This document shows positions 10,232-20,484 of a stretch of DNA of 64,000 nucleotides, piece after piece. Positions within the stretch are counted from its first letter, which is position 1, and the number at the start of each line of letters is the position of its first letter. Made by a program: the position numbers and the translations under genes. A model generated the notes under the pieces. That model worked only from the letters and a program-made list of their open reading frames with translations, made no database searches and was not told the origin of the DNA. The DNA comes from Bufo bufo. Lineage: Eukaryota > Chordata > Amphibia > Anura > Bufonidae. The stretch spans positions 187,267,921-187,331,920 of the forward strand of contig NC_053393.1 in assembly GCF_905171765.1 (NCBI RefSeq). Reading direction: 5' to 3'.

Positions 10232-10991
10232 TTGGGGATGAATGTGTTAGAAGCGCAGGTAGACGTACCGGACTCGTGTCCCTCTGGGAAACTATTTGTG
10301 CCAACGGAATTGCGTCATAAGGTGTTGAAGGAACATCATTGTACCGTTTTTACAGGACATCCTTGGAGTAGGTCCACTGCCAACCTCATATCTCGTAGAT
10401 TCTGGTGGCCGAGGTGGCGTAAGTGTATGGATTTTTACTTCCGTTACCCATTCCGTCCAGACGATGGACTTTATCACTGATCTACCTAATTCTTCAGGAA
10501 AGACAGTTATTCTGGTGGTAGTTGATCGCTTTATTAAAATGGCACATTTTATTGCATTACCAGGCCTACCTAATGCTAAAACCCTTGCACAGGTATTTGT
10601 TGACAACATTGTGAAACTTCATGGCATTCCCTCTGACGTGGTCTCAGATCGTGGGACTCAGTTTGTTTCAAGATTCTGGAAGGCGTTCTGTACTCGTCTG
10701 GGAAGTCAACTGTTCTTTTCTTGTGCTTTTCATCCTCAGTCGAATGGACAGATGGAGCGCACTAATCAGAGTCTGGAGACTTACTTGAGATGTTTTGTAT
10801 CTGAGAACCAGGAGGAGGGGTCTTCCTTTTTGTCTTTGTCAGAGTTTGCCATAAATAATCGTAGTCAGGAGTCCACTGGTGAGTCACAGTTTTTTGGGGC
10901 CTATGGATTTCACCCACAGTTTGGCACATTTTCTGGTTCTAATACTTCTGGTATCCCTGAGGAAGAAAGTTTTTCGTCATCATTGTCATAG
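10232..10991 (+). pseudogene. Gypsy pol: integrase zinc-binding remnant and catalytic core
   Basis: A first frame (10232-10480) has the His pair of the HHCC zinc domain (HHCTVFTGH) but the Cys pair is missing because the region between RKCMDF and the core is deleted. The core (10464-10991) is well preserved: MDFITDLP, VVSDRGTQF and HPQSNGQMERTNQ supply the three D, D, E catalytic residues. It would insert the element cDNA into chromatin. The two frames overlap out of register, so the product is broken. Confidence 0.85.
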
Positions 10992-11015
10992 ATATGGCGA
11001 AAATTTCAAAGTAAC

Positions 11016-11462
11016 TTGAAAAATATGGGCAACGAATATAAATATGTGGCTGACAGGAAACATATGAATGGTCCGGACCTAAGTGTGGGTGATTCTGTGT
11101 GGCTGTCCACAGGAAACATTAAGTTGAAGGTACCTTCCTGGAAGTTGGGTCCAAGGTTTATCGGCCCATATAAGATCACGGCCATTATTAATCCTGTAAA
11201 TTTTGGTCTTGAGCTTCCTCAGGCCCTGAAAATTCATAATGTGTTCCATAGGTCTTTGTTGAAAAAATATGTGGAACCTTTACAGCCATCTTCCTTGCCA
11301 CCTGCTCCGGTCATGGTGGACGGTAATTTGGAATTCGAGATCGCGAAAATAGTTGACTCTCGAGTTCTCCGTGGATCCCTTCAATATTTTGTCCACTGGA
11401 GAGGTTATGGACCAGAGGAGAGGATGTGGTGCCAGCATCTGACGTTAATGCCAATCGTTTAG
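11016..11462 (+). pseudogene. Gypsy integrase C-terminal region with chromodomain
   Basis: A frame of 148 residues carries the GPY/F-type segment (KLGPRFIGPYKI) followed by PQALKIHNVFHRSLLKKY, then a chromodomain: FEIAKIVDSRVLRG followed by YFVHWRGYGPEERMW. Chromodomains here tether the integration complex to modified histones. The usual end of the motif (TWEP...) is altered to MWCQH and the frame ends soon after at 11462. A short frameshift region separates it from the integrase core. Confidence 0.88.
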
Positions 11463-11525
11463 TGAATGTCTGTCATAGATCTCACGCAGAATAAGGTCGG
11501 TCCTGGGTGCCCCGAGGTCACCCAT

Positions 11526-11540
11526 AGAAGGAGGGGGTAC
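11526..11540 (+). promoter_or_regulatory. Polypurine tract of the Gypsy element
   Basis: AGAAGGAGGGGGTAC lies directly before the 3' LTR start TGTCACGG, the expected place and composition for the plus-strand primer site. Confidence 0.75.
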
Positions 11541-12158
11541 TGTCACGGATGTTCCCGTGGCAGGTACCAGGAGATCGGAGAGACTGGCCACTCGTGGGTT
11601 AAATTGACAAGTTCACTGTGGATCTTATTGTGTCTGTGTTTTGGTGAATGCCACACCCCTTGCTTCAGTTGTTGCTTGTTGGTGATTTGCCTTTCCCATA
11701 AGTAGCTGCTTCTCACTCTTGGAGGCGCGGTTTATAGATTTTATTCCTGCTTTCTAACTAGCTGGTCGGTTGTACACTGTGGTGCTTCTGGAGTTGCCAG
11801 TTTTCTACTTTCAGATAAGTCTTGTCCTTTCTTATTGTTTTGTGTTTGTTATATTCCCTGTTGTTTGTATCTGGGCCTGAGACAGAGACTTCCATTCGTC
11901 CATATGGGGAGGAATGGGTTGTCTCTGTTCCTAACCTCATTCCAGGGCCTTATAGGGATATAAGGGCGTAGGTATACATCATATGAATATTCCTACCTTC
12001 AAGGTCTATTCATATTGATAGGTAGTTAGGGCCCGGATTAGGGTTGTTTAGGAGGTGACCTGTTTCTTCCCTAGTTTCCAGACCCAGTTACTGTCCCCCT
12101 TTCCTCCTGTATTTAGTGTGAAATTTCTCCCCCCCCCCCCCCCACACTGATCATGACA
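11541..12158 (+). repeat. 3' LTR of the Gypsy element, complete
   Basis: 618 bp, TGTCAC... to ...CATGACA, followed by TATAT. It contains a C homopolymer at about 12129-12143. Its first ~210 bp match the two parts of the 5' LTR. Confidence 0.9.
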
Positions 12159-12163
12159 TATAT

Positions 12164-13582
12164 ATGAAGGTGCAGGACATTGGGCCCACAATCATTTTGC
12201 ATATTGTAGAGATAAGTTTTGGGGCAGAGAATCTCTGTGCTGCTAGCTTTTCAAACCAATAATCCTATTAAACGTGTCTGCAATCGGGAGACTTTTGTAG
12301 TTAAGCAGAAGCTAAGAGTATGTAAGGTGATCCAATTTAAAACTTGGAAACCTAGATTGCAAAGTAAGTAGGTCTGGGAAAGTGCCTTCTATTAGTAGTG
12401 TATAGCGCATAGACTGTGGTCTTTCAGCAATTTCTGCCTGCCAGTCCAGTGAGATGTGAACGGGTATTTAAGACCCAAAAGGTCCCCTACGTTCACAACG
12501 CTACAGATTTTTGATACACAATGTCACTGCAGAAAATTCCTAGGGTTTGTACTACGTGCGGCCATTAATCAAACGTGTGTGTGAAAAAACTGCTAAAATC
12601 TGTGTGGTCCTGAAGACCAAAATGACCCTAGTCTACAACCCTGTAAATTATTTGACTGGTATGTCAATTAGCCCTCCTGAAGAAGGAATAAAACTCTCTA
12701 ATGTTATCAATCTGTAGGTGACATTAGAGAGACAAATGTCTTCCTTCTGGAGGAGCTCCAACTTGTACACATTTAGATATTAAGTTGCTGAAATTCCACA
12801 TACTATTGATTTGCTGTAGGTAGTAGTACATTTTGTTCCATAATTGTTTGATGTTAAATCATATTAGTTGTGCATTCACACAAATTATCTTCCTATCTCT
12901 ACCCTACTTAAACAGTTGTATATTTTAGAGGAATTCTGGCAATTACTATAGTGAGTGTATGGTATGGTAATGAGTGCAGTCCTGCTCATTACCGGTAGGT
13001 AAGAGGCTTGATGTTGGTGGCCACAGTTGAGTCTGAACCCTAGTGGTAAGTGACCTCATTCTTAGTGGTCAAATGGTCTACTTACAGTGTGAGTAATTAA
13101 AAGGTATTATCCCACACACATGATGTATCACTTATCCACAGGACAGGGTATAAATGCAAGATCACTCTGGGACCAACTGCAGGGATCCGGCAATCCAAGA
13201 ACGGTGCTCATAAAAGTCAAATGTTCAGATAGAACAGTCCACCACTCTATTAATTTCTAGTGGGCTGACAAAGATGAAAATCCATCAGTCCAATAGAAGA
13301 GGATTGAGACATAGATTGGCATGCTCCTAGACACTCTATTCAAATGTGGTACTCTAGGAACCCTTGTTCTTAGAGTGGCTGGAAGTCCTGGTGGCAGGAT
13401 CATACATTAATCACCTACTCTGTAAATAGGTGATAAATGTGGTTCAAGAAATAAGCTCTTCACTGTACCAGCCACCTGACACTACGAATTTCACTTATCC
13501 ACACAATAGCATTGGTTTCTGTCAGCTGTTGGCAAGACAACTATATTGAATCCGGGAATAGAGTATGAAATATCTGCTTAGT
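12164..13582. other. Non-coding stretch, no element recognised
   Basis: No coding frame with recognisable homology, no tandem structure. It could be host intergenic DNA or the split other side of the older sequence that the Gypsy element entered. Confidence 0.45.
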
Positions 13583-13723
13583 TACAGTACAGACCAAAAG
13601 TTTGGACACACCTTCTCATTCAAAGAGTTTTCTTTATTTTCATGACTATGAAGGCATCAAAACGATGAATTAACACATGTGGAATGATACATAACAAACA
13701 AGTGTGAAACAACTGAAAATATG

Positions 13724-13996
13724 TCATATTCTAGGTTCTTCAAAGTAGCCACCTTTTGCTTTGATTACTGCTTTGCACACTCTTGGCATTCTCTTGATGA
13801 GCTTCAAGAGGTAGTCCCCTGAAATGGTCTTCCAACAGTCTTGAAGGAGTTCCCAGAGATGCTTAGCACTTGTTGGCCCTTTTGCCTTCACTCTGAGGTC
13901 CAGCTCACCCCAAACCATCTCGATTGGGTTCAGGTCCGGTGACTGTGGAGGCCAGGTCATCTGGCGCAGCACCCCATCACTCTCTTTCATGGTCAA
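13724..13996 (-). pseudogene. Tc1 transposase C-terminal fragment
   Basis: About 90 residues containing TWPPQSPDLNPIEMVWGEL (the last catalytic acidic residue region) and ending in RVCKAVIKAKGGYF. The DNA-binding part and the first two catalytic Asp residues are absent. Upstream sequence to 14060 degenerates without homology. It would rely on a transposase made elsewhere. Confidence 0.8.
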
Positions 13997-14397
13997 ATAG
14001 CCCTTACTTTCAAAGTTTTCCCAATTTTTCGGCTGACTGACTGACCTTCATTTCTTAAAGTAATGATGGCCACTCGTTTTTCTTTACTTATCTGCTTTTT
14101 TCTTGCCATAATACAAATTCTAACAGTCTATTCAGTAGGACTATCAGCTGTGTATCCACCTGACTTCTCCTCAACGCAACTGATGGTCCCAAACCCATAT
14201 ATAAGGCAAGAAATCCTACTTATTAAACCTGACAGAACACACCTGTGAAGTGAAAACCATTTCAGTGGAACTACCTCTTGAAGCTCATCAAGAGAATGCC
14301 AAGAGTTTTCAAAGCAGTAATCAAAGCAAAAGGTGGCTACTTTGAAGAACCTAGAATATGACATATTTTCAGTTGTTTCACACTTGTTTGGTATGTA

Positions 14398-15959
14398 CAC
14401 TGCGTGCAGAATTATTAGGCAAATGAGTATTTTGACCACATCATCCTCTTTATGCATGTTGTCTTACTCCAAGCTGTATAGGCTCAAAAGCCTACTACCA
14501 ATTAAGCATATTAGGTGATGTGCATCTCTGTAATGAGAAGGGGTGTGGTCTAATGACATCAACACCCTATATTAGGTGTGCATAATTATTAGGCAACTTC
14601 CTTTCCTTTGGCAAAATGGGTCAAAAGAAGGACTTGACAGGCTCAGAAAAGTCAAAAATAGTGAGATATCTTGCAGAGGGATGCAGCACTCTTAAAATTG
14701 CAAAGCTTCTGAAGCGTGATCATCGAACAATCAAGCGTTTCATTCAAAATAGTCAACAGGGTTGCAAGAAGCGTGTGGAAAAACCAAGGCGCAAAATAAC
14801 TGCCCATGAACTGAGAAAAGTCAAGCGTGCAGCTGCCAAGATGCCACTTGCCACCAGTTTGGCCATATTTCAGAGCTGCAACATCACTGGAGTGCCCAAA
14901 AGCACAAAGTGTGCAATACTCAGAGACATGGCCAAGGTAAGAAAGGCTGAAAGACGACCACCACTGAACAAGACACACAAGCTGAAACGTCAAGACTGGG
15001 CCAAGAAATATCTCAAGACTGATTTTTCTAAGGTTTTATGGACTGATGAAATGAGAGTGAGTCTTGATGGGCCAGATGGATGGGCCCGTGGCTGGATTGG
15101 TAAAGGGCAGAGAGCTCCAGTCCGACTCAGACGCCAGCAAGGTGGAGGTGGAGTACTGGTTTGGGCTGGTATCATCAAAGATGAGCTTGTGGGGCCTTTT
15201 CGGGTTGAGGATGGAGTCAAGCTCAACTCCCAGTCCTACTGCCAGTTTCTGGAAGACACCTTCTTCAAGCAGTGGTACAGGAAGAAGTCTGCATCCTTCA
15301 AGAAAAACATGATTTTCATGCAGGACAATGCTCCATCACACGCGTCCAAGTACTCCACAGCGTGGCTGGCAGAAAGGGTATAAAAGAAGAAAATCTAATG
15401 ACATGGCCTCCTTGTTCACCTGATCTGAACCCCATTGAGAACCTGTGGTCCATCATCAAATGTGAGATTTACAAGGAGGGAAAACAGTACACCTCTCTGA
15501 ACAGTGTCTGGGAGGCTGTGGTTGCTGCTGCACGCAATGTTGATGGTGAACAGATCAAAACACTGACAGAATCCATGGATGGCAGGCTTTTGAGTGTCCT
15601 TGCAAAGAAAGGTGGCTATATTGGTCACTGATTTGTTTTTGTTTTGTTTTTGAATGTCAGAAATGTATATTTGTGAATGTTGAGATGTTATATTGGTGTC
15701 ACTGGTAAAAATAAATAATTGAAATGGGTATATATTTGTTTTTTGTTAAGTTGCCTAATAATTATGCACAGTAATAGTCACCTGCACACACAGATATCCC
15801 CCTAAAATAGCTAAAACTAAAAACAAACTAAAAACTACTTCCAAAAATATTCAGCTTTGATATTAATGAGTTTTTTGGGTTCATTGAGAACATGGTTGTT
15901 GTTCAATAATAAAATTAATCCTCAAAAATACAACTTGCCTAATAATTCTGCACTCCCTG
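14398..15959 (+). mobile_element. Tc1 transposon nested in the previous element
   Basis: 1562 bp. Terminal repeats share GTGCAGAATTATTAGGCAA (left from about 14404; complement at the right end, about 15935-15954), flanked by TA (14396-14397, 15960-15961). It holds one nearly full-length transposase gene on the plus strand. The outer element resumes exactly on either side. Confidence 0.92.
14616..15631 (+). pseudogene. Tc1 transposase, nearly intact, one frameshift
   Basis: Starts at ATG 14616 (MGQKKDLTGSEKSK). The N-terminal half shows a helix-turn-helix pair (KIVRYLAEGCSTLKIAKLL and a second after RRKITAHELRK) for terminal-repeat binding. The catalytic part has LWTDEMRVS, IFMQDNAPSH and, after a frame change near 15375, SPDLNPIENLWS, ending KKGGYIGH at the stop 15629-15631. 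All three acidic positions are present. A single small indel around 15372-15380 ends the first frame at 15383 and the rest is read one frame over, so it is a recent pseudogene. Length (about 338 codons) is normal for Tc1. Confidence 0.9.
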
Positions 15960-16377
15960 TATATAATTCCACATGTGTTAATTCATAGTTTTGATGCCTT
16001 CAGTGTGAATCTACCATTTTCATAGTCATGAAAATAAAGAAAACTCTTTGAATGAGAAGGTGTGTCCAAACTTTTGGTCTGTACTGTATTTATATGGATG
16101 TTGAAGAGTTAGAACAGTTTAAATACTATAACTTAGTTAATGCCACTTTAGTGACAGCTATCGCCACAAACTAATAAAATCGGTCTGAATCATTTAGATG
16201 CAATCTGGAACTAAATGGACCCAGAAAAACAGTGAACCGGCTAGTGGGCCACCTTATACTTAAAATTGGTTAACCTTCTCCACAAAGCTTTGCTAATTAC
16301 CATCTATAACAATCATGTTATGTGAAGCATTTCATTTATCTTGTGTCAGGGCCATCTTTGGGTGAAAAAAAGAACAT

Positions 16378-16385
16378 GTAATCAT
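16378..16385. repeat. Left target-site duplication GTAATCAT of the hAT at 16386
   Basis: Identical 8-mer at 25225-25232; 8 bp is the hAT signature. The 290 bp before it, back to the Tc1 at 16086, holds nothing recognisable. Confidence 0.95.
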
Positions 16386-16560
16386 TAGAGTTGAGCGAAC
16401 ACCTGGATGTTCGGGTTCGAGAAGTTCGGCCGAACTTCCCGGAAATGTTCGGGTTCGGGGTCCGAACCCGACCCGAACTTCGTCCCGAACCCCATTGAAG
16501 TCAATGGGGACCCGAACTTTTCAGCACTAAAAAGGCTGTAAAATAGCCCAGGAAAGGGCT
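16386..16560. promoter_or_regulatory. hAT family A left terminus, clustered TTCG motifs
   Basis: Dense GAAC/TTCG words in both orientations plus the self-complementary CCCCATTGA...TCAATGGGG around 16490-16510. The matching end of the sister element is at about 36640-36735. Likely transposase binding platform (inference). Confidence 0.6.
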
Positions 16561-16639
16561 GCAAAAGGCAGCAAATGTGGATAGGGAAATGAATTAAAAT
16601 AAAAATAAAATAAATAAAAATGAACCAATATCAATTAGA

Positions 16640-17375
16640 GAGAGAGGTCCCATAGCAGAGAATCAGGCTTCATGTCAGCGACTCAGCAGAGAATCAGTCT
16701 TCATGTCATAGCAGAGAATCAGGCTTCATGTCACCCACCACTGGAACAGGCCACTGTCAGATATTTTTAGGCCCCGGCACCCAGACAGAGGAGAGAGGTC
16801 CCATAACAGAGATTCAGGCTTCATGTCAGCAGAGAATCAGTCTTCATGTCATAGCAGAGAATCAGGCTTCATGTCACCCACCACTGGAACAGGCCACTGT
16901 CAGATATTTTTAGGCCCCGGCACCCAGACAGAGGAGAGAGGTCCCATAACAGAGATTCAGGCTTCATGTCAGCAGAGAATCAGTCTTCATGTCATAGCAG
17001 AGAATCATGCTTCACGTCACCCAACATTGGAACAGTCCATTGTCATATAATTTAAGCCCCGGCACCCAGACAGAGGAGAGAGGTCCCATAACAGAGATTC
17101 AGGCTTCATGTCAGCGACTCAGCAGAGAATCAGTCTTCATGTCATAGCAGAGAATCATGCTTCACGTCACCCACCACTGGTACAGTCCATTGTCACATAT
17201 TTAGGCCCAGGCACCCAGGCAGAGGAGAGAGGTCCCATAGCAGAGAATCTGGCTTCATGTCAGCAGAGAATCAGTCTTCATGTCATAGCAGAGAATCAGG
17301 CTTCACGTCACCCACCACTGGAACAGGCCACTGTCAGATATTTTTAGGCCCCGGCACCCAGACAGAGGAGAGGTT
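16640..17375. repeat. Tandem array, 139-152 bp unit, five copies
   Basis: GGTCCCATA recurs at 16646, 16797, 16940, 17092 and 17231. Units contain near-repeats of CAGAGAATCAGGCTTCATGTC. The homologous array in the sister element (32455-36516) has about 24 units. Confidence 0.93.
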
Positions 17376-18560
17376 CATTTAACTTTGGGTTGCCCCGCAA
17401 TATAATGGTAAAATGAAAATAAAAAAAGGATTGAATGAGGAAGTGCCCTGGAGTACAATAATATATGGTTAAGGGGAGGTAGTTAATGTCTAATCTGCAC
17501 AAGGGATGGACAGGTCCTGTGGGATCCATGCCTGGTTCATTTTTATGAATGTCAGCTTGTCCACATTGGCTGTAGACAGGCGGCTGCGTTTGTCTGTAAT
17601 GACACCCCCTGCCGTGCTGAATACACGTTCAGACAAAACGCTGGCCGCTGGGCAGGCCAGCACCTCCAAGGCATAAAAGGCTAGCTCTGGCCACGTGGAC
17701 AATTTGGAGACCCAGAAGTTGAATAGGGCCGAACCATCAATCAGTACGTGGAGGGGTGTGCACAGGTACTGTTCCACCATGTTATTGAAATGTTGCCTCC
17801 TGCTAACACGTTCCGTATCAGGTGGTGGTGCAGTCAGCTGTGGCGTGGTGACAAAACTTTTCCACATCTCTGCCATGCTAACCCTGCCCTCAGAGGAGCT
17901 GGCCGTGACACAGCTGCGTTGGCGACCTCTTGCTCCTCCTCTGCCTTCGCCTTGGGCTTCCACTTGTTCCCCTGTGACATTTAGGAATGCTCTCAGTAGC
18001 GCATCTACCAACGTGCGCTTGTACTCGCGCATCTTACTATCACGCTCCAGTGCATGAAGTAAGGTGGGCACATTGTCTTTGTACCGTGGATCCAGCAGGG
18101 TGGCAACCCAGTAGTCCGCACACGTTAAAATGTGGGCAACTCTGCTGTCGTTGCGCAGGCACTGAAGCATGTAGTCGCTTATGTGTGCCAGGCTGCCCAG
18201 AGGTAAGGACAAGCTGTCCTCTGTGGGAGGCGTATCGTCATCGTCCTGTGTTTCCCACCAGCCACGCACCAGTGATGGGACCGAGCTGCTTTGGGAGCCA
18301 CCCCGCTGTGAACATGCTTCATCCTCATCCTCCTCTACCTCCTCCTCATCCTCCTCGTCCTCCAGTAGTGGGCCCTGTCTGGCCACATTTGTACCTGGCC
18401 TCTGGTGTTGCAAAAAACCTCCCTCTGAGTCACTTCGAAGAGACTGGCCTGAAAGTGCTAAAAATGACCCCTCTTCCTCCTCTTCCTCCTGGGCCACCTC
18501 CTCTTCCATCATCGCCCTAAGTGTTTTCTCAAGGAGACATAGAAGTGGTATTGTAACGCT

Positions 18561-20484
18561 GATATTATATAAATGTTAAAAAGTATAAATCTGAAGGTGT
18601 CGGCCCTTTAAAGAGTAATGAGGGGGGAGTCGCAGAGAGCGACGAGGAGAAAGCAAAGCTGTTAAATATTTTTTTCTCCAATGTATTCACTGAGGAAAAT
18701 AAACTGTCAGATGAAATGCTGAATGCTGAAATAAATTCGCCATTAAAAGTGTCCTGTCTGACCCAGGAAGAAGTACAACAGCGACTTAAAAAAATCAAAA
18801 TAGACAAATCGCCAGGACCGGATGGCATACACCCCCGTATCCTAAGGGAATTAAGTAATGTCATAGCCAGACCCTTATTTCTGATATTTGCGGACTCTGT
18901 ACTGACAGGGAATGTCCCACAGGATTGGCGCATGGCAAATGTGGTGCCAATATTCAAAAAGGGTCCAAAAACAGAGCCTGGAAACTATAGGCCGGTAAGT
19001 TTAACATCTGTTGTGGGTAAACTGTTTGAAGGTTTTCTGAGAGATGCTATGTTAGAGCATCTTATGGGAAATAAGCAAATAACGCCATATCAGCATGGCT
19101 TCGTGAGGGATCGGTCATGTCAAACTAATTTAATCAGTTTCTATGAGGAGGTAAGTACTAGACTTGACAGCGGCGAATCAATGGATGTCGTGTATCTGGA
19201 CTTCTCCAAAGCATTTGACACTGTACCTCATAAAAGGTTAGTATATAAAATGAGAATGCTCGGACTCGGAGAAAACGTCTGTAAGTGGGTAAGTAACTGG
19301 CTCAATGATAGAAAACAGAGGGTGGTTATTAACGGTACATACTCAGATTGGGTCACTGTCACTAGTGGAGTACCTCAGGGGTCAGTATTGGGCCCTATTC
19401 TCTTCAATATATTTATTAATGATCTTGTAGAAGGCTTGCATAGTAAAATATCAATTTTCGCAGATGACACTAAACTGTGTAAAGTAATTAACACTGAAGA
19501 GGACAGTATACTACTACAGAGGGATCTGGATAGATTGGAGGCTTGGGCAGATAAGTGGCAGATGAGGTTTAACACTGAGAAATGTAAAGTTATGCACATG
19601 GGAAGGAATAATGCAAGTCACCCGTACATACTAAATGGTAAAACACTCGGTAACACTGACATGGAAAAGGATCTAGGAATTTTAATAAACAGCAAACTAA
19701 GCTGCAAAAAACAGTGTCAGGCAGCGGCTGCCAAGGCCAATAAGATAATGGGTTGCATCAAAAGGGGCATAGATGCCCGTGATGAGAACATATTCCTACT
19801 ACTTTACAAATCACTGGTCAGACCACACATGGAGTACTGTGTACAGTTCTGGGCTCCTGTAAACAAGGCAGACATAGCAGAGCTGGAGAGGGTCCAGAGG
19901 AGGGCAACTAAAGTAATAACTGGAATGGGGCAACTACAGTATCCTGAAAGATTATCAAAATTAGGGTTATTCACGTTAGAAAAAAGACGACTGAGGGGAG
20001 ATCTAATTACTATGTATAAATATATCAGGGGGCAGTACAGAGATCTATCCCATCATCTATTTATCCCCAGGACTGTGACTGTGACGAGGGGACATCCTCT
20101 GCGTTTGGAGGAAAGAAGGTTTGTACACAAACATAGAAAAGGGTTCTTTACGGTAAGAGCAGTGAGACTATGGAACTCTCTGCCTGAGGAGGTGGTGATG
20201 GTGAGTACAATAAAGGAATTCAAGAGGGGCCTGGATGTATTTCTGGAGTGTAATAATATTACAGGCTATAGCTACTAGAGAGGGGTCGTTGATCCAGGGA
20301 GTTATTCTGATTGCCTGATTGGAGTCGGGAAGGAATTTTTTATTCCCCTAAAGTGAGGAAAATTGGCTTCTACCTCACAGGGTTTTTTTGCCTTCCTCTG
20401 GATCAACTTGTAGGATGACAGGCCGAACTGGATGGACAAATGTCTTTTTTCGGCCTTATGTACTATGTTACTATGTTACTATAT
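18561..20484 (+). mobile_element. CR1-group LINE, 5'-truncated, inside the hAT transposase gene
   Basis: Inserted between GTAACGCT and CGGCGTCATCG of the host gene, as shown by the uninterrupted sister gene at 31520-31535. It ends in 8-bp tandem words TTACTATG at 20461-20484 instead of poly(A), as CR1-group elements do. A target duplication is not clear (at most ATAT). The endonuclease half is missing. Confidence 0.9.
18563..20278 (+). CDS. CR1-group LINE reverse transcriptase, open but N-terminally truncated
   Basis: One uninterrupted frame of about 571 codons from the truncation point to the TAG at 20276-20278. The first Met is at 18716, but homology extends upstream (GVGPLKSNEGG region). 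Motifs in order: NYRPVSLTS, the FRDRSCQTN-type segment (written GFVRDRSCQTN here), VVYLDFSKAFDTVPH, TSGVPQGSVLGPILFNIF, and the catalytic IFADDTKL. The C-terminal part has RVQRRATKVI and LWNSLPEEVV, usual for the CR1 group. The apurinic-like endonuclease that would precede it is absent. No stop or frameshift interrupts it, so the insertion is young relative to its host hAT. No promoter of its own is visible. Confidence 0.88.
   Translation, partial: YYINVKKYKSEGVGPLKSNEGGVAESDEEKAKLLNIFFSNVFTEENKLSDEMLNAEINSPLKVSCLTQEEVQQRLKKIKIDKSPGPDGIHPRILRELSNVIARPLFLIFADSVLTGNVPQDWRMANVVPIFKKGPKTEPGNYRPVSLTSVVGKLFEGFLRDAMLEHLMGNKQITPYQHGFVRDRSCQTNLISFYEEVSTRLDSGESMDVVYLDFSKAFDTVPHKRLVYKMRMLGLGENVCKWVSNWLNDRKQRVVINGTYSDWVTVTSGVPQGSVLGPILFNIFINDLVEGLHSKISIFADDTKLCKVINTEEDSILLQRDLDRLEAWADKWQMRFNTEKCKVMHMGRNNASHPYILNGKTLGNTDMEKDLGILINSKLSCKKQCQAAAAKANKIMGCIKRGIDARDENIFLLLYKSLVRPHMEYCVQFWAPVNKADIAELERVQRRATKVITGMGQLQYPERLSKLGLFTLEKRRLRGDLITMYKYIRGQYRDLSHHLFIPRTVTVTRGHPLRLEERRFVHKHRKGFFTVRAVRLWNSLPEEVVMVSTIKEFKRGLDVFLECNNITGYSY

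Larger units (their letters stand above)
7288..12158 (+). mobile_element. Gypsy-type LTR retrotransposon (chromodomain lineage), defective
   Basis: Starts TGTCATGGATG and ends CATGACA, flanked by the 5-bp duplication TATAT (7283-7287 and 12159-12163). The 3' LTR is complete (618 bp). The 5' LTR is split by a solo LTR and then truncated. The internal region has lost gag, the primer-binding site and most of the protease; the pol domains follow in the order protease tail, reverse transcriptase, RNase H, integrase, chromodomain, with frameshifts. This order with a C-terminal chromodomain is that of chromoviruses. Confidence 0.9.
13585..16086 (-). mobile_element. Non-autonomous Tc1 derivative with long inverted arms, split by a second Tc1
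   Basis: Ends CAGTACAGACCAAAAGTTTG and its exact complement at 16086, flanked by TA (13583-13584, 16087-16088). Without the nested element it is about 0.94 kb. The inverted arms are about 230 bp and run into transposase-derived sequence: 13742-13815 is repeated inverted at 14271-14345. It thus carries one C-terminal transposase piece and an inverted duplicate of its 3' end. Confidence 0.9.

Noticed and set aside
12164..12300. Continuation of the L1/Tx1-like ORF2 on the far side of the Gypsy element
   Set aside because: The sequence joined across the TATAT target does not give a convincing ORF2 reading in any frame, so I did not extend the LINE.
17987..18579. Pro/Ser-rich plus-strand frames opposite the hAT transposase
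   Set aside because: Antisense shadows of the GC-rich acidic linker; the minus strand has clear hAT homology.
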